Shown here piece after piece: positions 26,809 through 34,142 of a DNA stretch of 64,000 nucleotides; within the stretch, counting starts at the first letter, position 1, and each line of letters starts with the position of its first letter. Position numbers and translations under genes: made by a program. The stretch is from Lentisphaerota bacterium. Its GTDB lineage: Bacteria > Verrucomicrobiota > Lentisphaeria > Oligosphaerales > JABHEG01. The stretch is from contig JABHEG010000311.1 in NCBI GenBank assembly GCA_018676675.1, forward strand, positions 1 through 64,000, written 5' to 3'. Under the pieces are notes generated by a model, which was given only the letters and a program-made list of their open reading frames with translations, did no database searches and was not told the origin of the DNA.

Positions 26809-28338
26809 ATGTCCGGAATCAAATCACTGAGGCTTCTTGTATTGGCGGGGACGGTTTCAGCAGGCGTCTATGCTGCCGACAAGCCCAATGTGGTTGTCAT
26901 CTTTGCCGACGATCTGGGGCCTGGCGATATCAATGTCTACCACGGGGAGCGGACGGGGCAAGCCTCGCCCATTCCGACCCCGAACATGGACAAGCTTACA
27001 GAAACCGGCATGCGGTTCGATGACGCGCGTGCACCGAACTCGCTTTGCGCACCCAGCCGCTTCTCCATGCTGACGGGCAACTACTCGTGGCGGGACTACC
27101 AGCCTTTCGGTTGCTGGACACCCTTTGCCCGGACAGGGATAGACGGCAAGTTCACGACCAGTGCTCGGATCGCCAAGGCCGGCGGATATGCCACGGCGTT
27201 CTTCGGCAAGTGGGGATGTGGCGGCCGGCTCAAGACGACCGATGGTCAGACTGCCAACCGAAATAACAGGGCACAGGCCGACTGGCGCCAGATCTATGAA
27301 GCCGCCAACCACCATGGATTCGACTATGCCTATGAGCTGCCGTCGGGCATCCAGGGGACGCCGTTGGTCTATTACGAGAACGGCCGGTGGGACAAGCTTA
27401 ACCCAGACAGCAAGCTGGTTAGCGTCGGGCCCAAGCAGAACGGCTACGCCGTCTCACGAAAGCTTCGGGACAAGTCCTTCATGGGCGACAGCAATTGGGA
27501 TCCGACGATAGCCGGGCCAAGGCTGGCGGCGAAGGCCGTGGCTTACGTCAGGAAACAGGCCAAAGAGAAACCGAACCAGCCGTTTTTCATCTACTACTGT
27601 TCGCAGGCCGTGCATATTCCGCACACGCCGACCGAAGAACTGGACGGCGTCAAGATCGCAGGAACCACACCAGGGGTCCACGGCGACATGGTCAAGGAAC
27701 TGGACACCCAGGTCGGCCTGATCATCAAAGCTCTGAAAGAAACGGAGCGGTGGCAGAACACGTTGTTCATCCTGACCTCGGACAATGGCGGGCTGCGCCC
27801 CGACAAGAAGGCGGGCGAGGCAGGCCACGACCCAAGCCACGGTTTACGAGGCTCCAAGGGCGCCATCTACGAAGGTGGCGACCGCGTCCCGTTCATCGCC
27901 GTATGGCCCGGGAAGATCAAGCCAGGCACGATCAGCCGGGAACCGGTGGTGGCACATGACATCGTGGCGACGCTGGCGCATCTTGCCGGCCAACCCGTTG
28001 ACCGGACGAAGGTCAAGGACAGCTTGAATCTGATCCCGCTGCTGACGGGCAAGGAACCCGTTGAGCGACACAAGGTATTGATGCATCAGAGCCAGAACGG
28101 GCCCCGGTACGCCATTCGGAAAGGTGACCTCAAACTGATCATGAAAGCCCAGTCGAAGAAGAATCTGAAGGGTCTCAAGCCTCTTGAACTCTTCAACCTG
28201 AAGGAGAATCCGACTGAAGATCCCGAGCAAAACCTGCTTAACAGCCCGAAGTACAAGGATACGGTTGCCGAGCTGCTCGAGACCTATCTGACTTACCGCA
28301 AGACCGGCGAGTCGACAGTAGAAGCGCGCGCGAAATGA
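26809..28338 (+). CDS. exported sulfatase
   Basis: A 509-aa sulfatase preceded by GGAG and carrying a signal peptide (LRLLVLAGTVSAGVYAA). The catalytic start is NVVVIFADDLGPGD and the formylglycine motif CAPSR (Cys80). FFGKWGCGG replaces the usual GKWHLG, so the conserved His of that loop is absent, whereas SQAVHIPHTP and TSDNGGLRP are present. The loss of that His is worth checking against family alignments. It ends the plus-strand run and converges with the M60-like gene across a 116-base gap. Confidence 0.9.
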   Translation: MSGIKSLRLLVLAGTVSAGVYAADKPNVVVIFADDLGPGDINVYHGERTGQASPIPTPNMDKLTETGMRFDDARAPNSLCAPSRFSMLTGNYSWRDYQPFGCWTPFARTGIDGKFTTSARIAKAGGYATAFFGKWGCGGRLKTTDGQTANRNNRAQADWRQIYEAANHHGFDYAYELPSGIQGTPLVYYENGRWDKLNPDSKLVSVGPKQNGYAVSRKLRDKSFMGDSNWDPTIAGPRLAAKAVAYVRKQAKEKPNQPFFIYYCSQAVHIPHTPTEELDGVKIAGTTPGVHGDMVKELDTQVGLIIKALKETERWQNTLFILTSDNGGLRPDKKAGEAGHDPSHGLRGSKGAIYEGGDRVPFIAVWPGKIKPGTISREPVVAHDIVATLAHLAGQPVDRTKVKDSLNLIPLLTGKEPVERHKVLMHQSQNGPRYAIRKGDLKLIMKAQSKKNLKGLKPLELFNLKENPTEDPEQNLLNSPKYKDTVAELLETYLTYRKTGESTVEARAK

Positions 28339-28454
28339 AAGAAGTCATCTGCAGATTCACCCGGCGGTTGCTCGAGTGTTTGCTGAGATGAGTGAGGATC
28401 CGCAACACCGCGCCATATCCCCCGCCGTGGGCGAAAAGCGAATTCCTATCCATT

Positions 28455-31055
28455 CTACCCCTCTTTGGCGGGGCCGCCTTTCTCAGCGTGCTCCTTGGCA
28501 TAGAATGCACGGACGTCGGTAAAGCTCTTGAGCTTACTGAAGATATCCCGTTTTTGCTCGAGCCGGAGCATGGGAATGTCGTACAGTTCGCCGACCGCTA
28601 TGGGATCAAAGCCGGCCGCCATCGCCTTTTCGGGGAGCTTCACGTTGTCTTTGGCGACGGAGGTCCCGAAGGCCCTCTGGAAGTCGCCAAACAGGTCCTC
28701 CCCGGTCGCCACACTCCACAGCCAAGCGGTGGAATGAGCATCCCATACGGCCCCCTCTTTGTTCAGCAAGGCGTACTTGAGCAGGTTGTAGTTCTTCCAC
28801 ACGTTCTCGCCGTACTCACGGATCATCAGGTCGATGAACATGTAGTACTTGAAGTTGTTGGCGCTCTTAGCCAGATCGATGTCATCCAGGTCATCGTTCT
28901 TCAGGTAGTTCATGAGGCGTCGTGTGACGGAGTCCCCATGTTTCTGCCCGTAGTGACGATGCAGGACGAGGTTGTTGAAGATGAAGGCGCTCGCTTCCTC
29001 ACCGATCTTCTCACAGAACGGGAAACTCCAGGCGTGCCCCATCTCATGAGACAACATCCCCAGGTGCACCTGCCAGTCGTCTTTGAGTGCCGGGGGGAGG
29101 TCCACGGCGGAGCCCTGCGGGAGAAGGAACCCGGCCCCGACGCAGGCGAGGTATTTGAGCTGGAAGAGAATGCCTTCGGGGATGTAGTTGACGTCCTTGG
29201 GGTTGCCACCCGGAGTGCCGGCGTAGTAGACCTTCCCGTCATTCCAGAGGACTTTGCCGTCGCCGATGACTTTGAAGCCCACGCTCCCGTATCCCTTGTC
29301 GTTACAGCCGACCCAGGACGTGAATCGAACGTACTCACCATCGGTCGGGATCACCATCTTGGCATTGGCGTGCAGGAAGACGCCGGTCTTGAAGACGCGC
29401 CCGCCGATGGAGAAGGGCTCGCCGCCGGGCAGCGCGTCTTCTGTCGGGGCCCCATAGCCGACTTCTGCCGATGAAGCGTCGGCCAGCCGCAGCTTCGTTC
29501 TGTTGCCAGCCGCATCGACGAACGAAGCATCGGCCCAGATGGCGTGATCCGAATGGATGTCGTTGCCACCGTTGGTCGTGATCAGCGTGAGCTCCTGTAT
29601 ACCGCTGATGTCGACATCGACCTGCGTTCCCATCTGGTACTTGGCTTTGCGGTCGTTCAGTTCCTTGATCTGGGCGGCTTTGTGCTTCTCGGTCAGGCCT
29701 GTGAGCTCAGTGAGGTATTTGACCGCCTCCTGGTAGGCATGGACGTCATTGGGGACATACATCTTGCTGTATTCGTTGTGATGGACACGGAGGCCGTCGT
29801 CGGTGGTGGCGATCAGATCCCAGCGATAGCCCTCGCTGAACTGCCATCCGCCTCCACCCTTAAGCGCGTCGACCTTCTTGTCGGCACTCATAGCCTCGAT
29901 CATCTTGCGCATGACAGCCACACTCGGTTCCTTCTGGCCGTTGGAGGCGTAATACTGCCCGGTCAGATCCACGATGACCGTGCCCTGGCCGTACTGCCGG
30001 GCCAGCACCACCGGCTCACCATCGAGCTGGTACACCGTTTCCCACTTGTCGGTATCAACCGGCACGATGTTCGGGAGTTTGCCGGCCGGGCTGAACGTCG
30101 CTCCCGGAACGGCGGCGGCGTGCGATGCAGCCACAACCGACTGGGCACCCTTGTCCATGTCTGCGGCACGCTCGATACCCAGCGGATTGCCATTGAAGTG
30201 CTGATCCTGGGTCGCCTCTGCCCAGCCCACTTTCACCGAAGTCGCGTCTTTGAGGAGCACACGCTCGGAGTCGTCGTCGGCTGTCACCAGGCGGGGATCG
30301 AACCAGATGCTGCCATCGGCCGCTTTGCCGTCGCCGCCATCGGTGGCCACGAGACGCAGTTTTTTGACCCCTTTGACGCTGACATCGATGCTCTCCCGGA
30401 CGCCCTTGCTGAGGACCTGGCCTTTGTGCAGGCACTCGCCATCGCCGTACACCTCGAAGCTCACCGAGCCACGGCTGTAGTCGGCCCAAGGGCCGACCCG
30501 GGATGTGAAGCGTTCGTACTTTCCGTCGATGGGGAACACAAGCTCGCTCGGAGCGTGCGCCGAGATGCCCCAGTTCTTGAGGTTCTTGCTCAGTCGCGGC
30601 CCGGCATCTCTCAGGCCGAGCACTTCGAGAAACGCTCGGCACGAGTCGGCGTATAGCCCGCTGGTGGAGGCCGCGACGTACAACCCGCCGCCGTTCTCGA
30701 TGTACTCGAGCAGATAGGGCGCGTCCGCCGGCTCGTACGGGAGCTTCCCGTCCATGAGAACCACCAACGCATTGATCGGGGCCAGATTCAGTTTGTGGAT
30801 GGTCCGTCCGCTGGTGAGGACGTTAATCCCGGGGAAGATCTCGTCCTGCGTCCGGCTCGCGTTGGACAGGTTAAACGAATAGTTGTGGCTGCAGTCAACG
30901 AGAAGGTTGGTGACATCTCCATCCGAGTTCTGCTTGCCGGCCATCACGGGTTCTCCTGACGATGGGGCGACGGTGTAGGATCGGGAATGGGAACAGCCTG
31001 CAAGCGCAAGAGACAGAGCGGCCGCCGCAAGAAGGAAATGGGGTCTGTGTTTCAT
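28455..31055 (-). CDS. lipoprotein with NPCBM domains and an M60-like metallopeptidase domain
   Basis: An 866-aa protein. The start at 31055 has GAGGAG upstream; LALAGC is a clean lipoprotein box (Cys21), so it should sit on a membrane facing outward. Two NPCBM-type beta-sandwich domains (about residues 170-290 and 470-600) carry the typical KLRLVATDGGDGKAADGSIW and ELTLITTNGGNDIHSDHAIW; they usually bind galactose-type glycans. The C-terminal part contains HEMGH (His670, Glu671, His674) and a following Glu-rich helix, the gluzincin signature of M60/enhancin-like peptidases, which often cut glycosylated proteins. It is the last gene of block C. Proteolysis of glycoproteins is inferred. Confidence 0.75.
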   Translation of the reverse strand: MKHRPHFLLAAAALSLALAGCSHSRSYTVAPSSGEPVMAGKQNSDGDVTNLLVDCSHNYSFNLSNASRTQDEIFPGINVLTSGRTIHKLNLAPINALVVLMDGKLPYEPADAPYLLEYIENGGGLYVAASTSGLYADSCRAFLEVLGLRDAGPRLSKNLKNWGISAHAPSELVFPIDGKYERFTSRVGPWADYSRGSVSFEVYGDGECLHKGQVLSKGVRESIDVSVKGVKKLRLVATDGGDGKAADGSIWFDPRLVTADDDSERVLLKDATSVKVGWAEATQDQHFNGNPLGIERAADMDKGAQSVVAASHAAAVPGATFSPAGKLPNIVPVDTDKWETVYQLDGEPVVLARQYGQGTVIVDLTGQYYASNGQKEPSVAVMRKMIEAMSADKKVDALKGGGGWQFSEGYRWDLIATTDDGLRVHHNEYSKMYVPNDVHAYQEAVKYLTELTGLTEKHKAAQIKELNDRKAKYQMGTQVDVDISGIQELTLITTNGGNDIHSDHAIWADASFVDAAGNRTKLRLADASSAEVGYGAPTEDALPGGEPFSIGGRVFKTGVFLHANAKMVIPTDGEYVRFTSWVGCNDKGYGSVGFKVIGDGKVLWNDGKVYYAGTPGGNPKDVNYIPEGILFQLKYLACVGAGFLLPQGSAVDLPPALKDDWQVHLGMLSHEMGHAWSFPFCEKIGEEASAFIFNNLVLHRHYGQKHGDSVTRRLMNYLKNDDLDDIDLAKSANNFKYYMFIDLMIREYGENVWKNYNLLKYALLNKEGAVWDAHSTAWLWSVATGEDLFGDFQRAFGTSVAKDNVKLPEKAMAAGFDPIAVGELYDIPMLRLEQKRDIFSKLKSFTDVRAFYAKEHAEKGGPAKEG

Positions 31056-31106
31056 GCTGAACTCCTCATTCTCGGATAACGGACAGGATTGCAGTATACC
31101 ACACAA

Positions 31107-31481
31107 AACAAGTCAGGTGTCGGGACGACGTCTCCCTGGGCGGCATGGGATCATCGTCGCGTCTCGCAGGGGCGAACAGTTCGTTGTCGATCTGCCAGCC
31201 GGTCGTCGTCTCCCCGCGACCGTAGTACAGCGTTTGCAGGCAGGAGGTCGTACCTTCATCCTCACTCCAGACCGGTGGCGGCGGCATCGGATGGGGGGCC
31301 ACGAGCATCTCATCCCACACCCCGCCCCGCGGCCCATCTCCGGCTTCCATCTTCACTCTGACCGGGCGATCGGCTCGTCAGGATGCTACGTGATGTCGAG
31401 CGATTCGCCGTCCGCTGCATCCGTCTGGAAGTAGATGACATCCATGCTCTCTGCCGATTCTCACTTCTCTGAAGTCCTGAA
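31107..31481. other. gap with traces of degraded coding sequence
   Basis: The minus strand has protein-like stretches (TTTGWQIDNELF and DVIYFQTDAADG) interrupted by stops, one of which recalls the WQIDNE of GH42 enzymes. No complete start-to-stop gene with a family match is present. I regard it as probable gene wreckage between the URO-D-family gene and the M60-like gene; no clear terminator or repeat is seen. Confidence 0.3.
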
Positions 31482-32723
31482 TCACGGGTGCCAGTATGCG
31501 TCGACGGCTTCCTTGGCTAGACGTACGTAGCGACGCCCTCGCTCGAAATCGCCGAAGATCGTCCCCACCTCACGTTGCGCAATCTCAAAGAGACAGCCAC
31601 TTGCGGCCTCGCAGACGCCTTTGAAGTAGGCAGTGATCGCTTCGTCGTTGAGCGGTCCATCACAGGTAACAAACTCGGCTCGCGGCTTGCAGTAGTAAAC
31701 CACTCGGGTACCGCGCAAATACTCGCCAATGCGTGGTTCGTCATTGAATGGGGAGACGGACAGCTTGCGCAGTTTAGACCACGTTGACAGGTAGTCCGGC
31801 CAGATGTCGTCGACGCGTTCGCAGCACCCGTAGGAGAGCAGGCCGAAACGATCAACCAGGCGCTGCTGATACGGAAAGACAAACTCGCCGAAGGTGTCCG
31901 CTGAGACCGCCGTGGTTTCCTGCGACTCGAGGAAGCCCCAGCACTGCGTTGTCTGTGTCACGCTGTCCGTCGGCAGTTCGTCGGTGAACGCAAAGGACTC
32001 CTGGCCCAGGGGGGCGAACCCATTTGTCGGTGCCAGGAGTTTCTCGTCCTCGAGGAAGTCGTAGTAGCTTTCGTACACCTGAGTCGCCATCTCCATGACC
32101 TCGTGCACAGCGTCCGGGCAGTCGAACATGGCGATGTAGTAGGCCTCCATGCCCATCAGGTGGACGAGCGGATTGGTGATTCCCCCCGACAAGCTGCCCA
32201 TGACCATGCGCACAGGCAGGATGTCCCCGAAAAGACCTTCGACAAGTTCGCACCGCCGCGCCGTGCCCTCGCGGTCGCCGCCGAAGGAGCCGCCGCCCAG
32301 CTTGTCTATCTCTGCAGCCAAGTCGTTGATGACCGGATCAATATGAAACCCCTTTGCGTTGACCCCGTCGGCCCGGGTGATCTTGCTCGCCAGCCCGAAG
32401 GGCCGCACATGGGTGTGCCAAGACAGGTTGAACGTCGGTGATATGGGCGTATCATCGTCGAACAGCTCGCGTCCGACCAGCGTGCTGAGCAAGCCGGCCT
32501 CGATCCCACGCGCCTGCTCTCCCTCGCATTGCAGGCGTGGGGTGACGACCTCGTTGCGGAAGTTGGAGCCCAGAAACCGGACGGGTGGCGAGTCACGGCG
32601 CCCTTCCGCTTGCGCCTGCCACTTTTTCAGGATGATGTCATTCTTCTGAGACGATGCGTACTCCCGCTGGAGTTGCGCCCGCTGCCTCAGAATCTCGCGA
32701 TCTCGTGCTGATATGAGTGCCAT
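31482..32723 (-). CDS. URO-D/methyltransferase-family protein
   Basis: A 413-aa cytoplasmic protein, start supported by AAGGAG. It has the uroporphyrinogen-decarboxylase fold family pattern found in MtaA/MtbA-like methyltransferases: a barrel with GFHIDPVINDLAAEIDKLGG, LVHLMGMEAYYIAMFDCPDAVHEV, and the metal-site region SYGCCERVDD followed by LSVSPFNDEPRIGEYL. This subgroup carries YGCCE where others have HxCG. A true heme-pathway role is unlikely given the neighbours and sequence. Corrinoid- or zinc-dependent methyl transfer is the family alternative. It follows a sulfatase by 34 bases on the same strand and is likely in its operon. Confidence 0.75.
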   Translation of the reverse strand: MALISARDREILRQRAQLQREYASSQKNDIILKKWQAQAEGRRDSPPVRFLGSNFRNEVVTPRLQCEGEQARGIEAGLLSTLVGRELFDDDTPISPTFNLSWHTHVRPFGLASKITRADGVNAKGFHIDPVINDLAAEIDKLGGGSFGGDREGTARRCELVEGLFGDILPVRMVMGSLSGGITNPLVHLMGMEAYYIAMFDCPDAVHEVMEMATQVYESYYDFLEDEKLLAPTNGFAPLGQESFAFTDELPTDSVTQTTQCWGFLESQETTAVSADTFGEFVFPYQQRLVDRFGLLSYGCCERVDDIWPDYLSTWSKLRKLSVSPFNDEPRIGEYLRGTRVVYYCKPRAEFVTCDGPLNDEAITAYFKGVCEAASGCLFEIAQREVGTIFGDFERGRRYVRLAKEAVDAYWHP

Positions 32724-32757
32724 TGATCTTCTCCTTCTCTCGTTCTATTCAGCAATT

Positions 32758-34131
32758 TCATCGTTCTACTCTTCTCCCGAGCTCCTTCCGCAGGCTTGAG
32801 AAGACGTCGCCGACCGGCTTCTCCGGGAGGGTGGTTTGCCACCGCTTGAGCTCGCCCAGCAGGCTCTCGGCGATCTGGATCTGCTCTTCCTTCAGGTTGT
32901 TGTTCTCGCCAACGTCTCCGGCAATATCGAAGAGCTCAAGATAGGACAGGTCATGATTGGCGACCAGCTTCCAGCGGCCTTTGAGCACGGCCCAGGACAC
33001 CCAGTGGTCCGGGCGTTTCGGGTCCGGGGGCCAGGCAGCGCCAATCTTCCAGAACAGCGGCTGCTCGCGGCTTTCCCGCGGGGTGCCCCGAAGTACGTCC
33101 AAGACGCTGCCGCCGTCCGGCACATAATTGTCGGGCATCTTGGCCCCGGTCACCTCGCAGAAGGTCGGCAGCAGGTCCACGGAGGAGATCAGCGAAGTAT
33201 CTTCCACCTTCCCCGCGGGGGCTCTGCCGGGCCAACGGACGATGAACGGCACGCCGACCCCGCCCTCGAAGAGCGCGCCTTTGTAGCCGCGCCGCCCCCC
33301 CGTGATCCCTTTGGAGGCGTTGTTGTCCCAGCCGGCGCCTGTGGCGCTGTCGTATTGCAGCTGGGGCTCGCCCGGCTCAACCGCGCGGGACGGGCCATTA
33401 TCTGAGCTGAAGATGACGAGCGTGTCGTCCAGGATGCCGAGCCGTTCGAGTTGATCCAGCACCTGGCCGATGCGTTCGTCGGCGTGGGCCAGGACCGCGG
33501 CGTAGATCTGGTCCGCTCGATCCAGGTGTCGGAACTGCCATTCGTATTTTGGCAGGGCGTGGAAGGGGCAATGGGGCTCGTGCAGCCACATGTTGATGAA
33601 GAACGGCTTCTTTTCGGCCACGCTTCGGTCAATGAAGGTCGATGCTCGGTTTGCGTCGTCGTACCAGGGCATCTGCTCGCCGGAGCAGTTAAACGCGCCG
33701 TAGTCGTCGTAGCAGTACGCGGCGGGGGTCGGGGAGTCGGGGATCATGTCGTTGGCGAGGTGCCACTTGCCGTAATGAGCGGTTCGGTAGCCGGCCTCCT
33801 GGAGAGCGCGGGTCAGGAGCGGCGCCTTGGGATCGAGCCAATCCGGCATGTTGCGTCGGGCATTGGTCGGTACATGGGCAAAATGACCGTCGATGTTGTA
33901 ACGGGCCGGAAAGTGGCCGGTCATGATCGTGGTCCGGCTGGGCGAGCACACGCCGCTGGTCACGGTAAAACGATGAAAGTCCGTGCCTTCCCGCGCCAGG
34001 CGGTCGATGTTCGGCGTCTCCACATAGGGGTGGCCGTGACAGCTCAGATCGCCCCACCCCCAGTCATCTGCGAAGAAGAAGACGACGTTGGGCTGACGAT
34101 CTGCTGCTGCTTCAGTGCCTTGTGTAACCAT
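32758..34131 (-). CDS. sulfatase without signal peptide
   Basis: A 457-aa sulfatase. The ATG at 34131 follows AGAGGA and gives MVTQGTEAAADRQPNVVFFFADDWGWGD, so there is no signal peptide. The formylglycine motif is CSPSR (Cys62). GKWHLAND, WLHEPHCPFH and SSDNGPSR follow. The length is compact for the family. It begins 11 bases after the stop of the esterase-sulfatase fusion and is followed by a URO-D-family gene, giving a tight three-gene unit that pairs an exported bifunctional enzyme with a likely cytoplasmic sulfatase. Confidence 0.9.
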   Translation of the reverse strand: MVTQGTEAAADRQPNVVFFFADDWGWGDLSCHGHPYVETPNIDRLAREGTDFHRFTVTSGVCSPSRTTIMTGHFPARYNIDGHFAHVPTNARRNMPDWLDPKAPLLTRALQEAGYRTAHYGKWHLANDMIPDSPTPAAYCYDDYGAFNCSGEQMPWYDDANRASTFIDRSVAEKKPFFINMWLHEPHCPFHALPKYEWQFRHLDRADQIYAAVLAHADERIGQVLDQLERLGILDDTLVIFSSDNGPSRAVEPGEPQLQYDSATGAGWDNNASKGITGGRRGYKGALFEGGVGVPFIVRWPGRAPAGKVEDTSLISSVDLLPTFCEVTGAKMPDNYVPDGGSVLDVLRGTPRESREQPLFWKIGAAWPPDPKRPDHWVSWAVLKGRWKLVANHDLSYLELFDIAGDVGENNNLKEEQIQIAESLLGELKRWQTTLPEKPVGDVFSSLRKELGRRVER

Positions 34132-34142
34132 GCGATATTCCT

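Noticed and set aside
31066-31356. Minus-strand frame with WQIDNE as a GH42 gene fragment
   Set aside because: Only one short phrase matches and the flanking sequence does not; recorded as probable wreckage rather than a named pseudogene.
31482-32723. Annotation as hemE (heme biosynthesis)
   Set aside because: The YGCCE motif and polysaccharide-locus context fit the wider methyltransferase group rather than true uroporphyrinogen decarboxylase.
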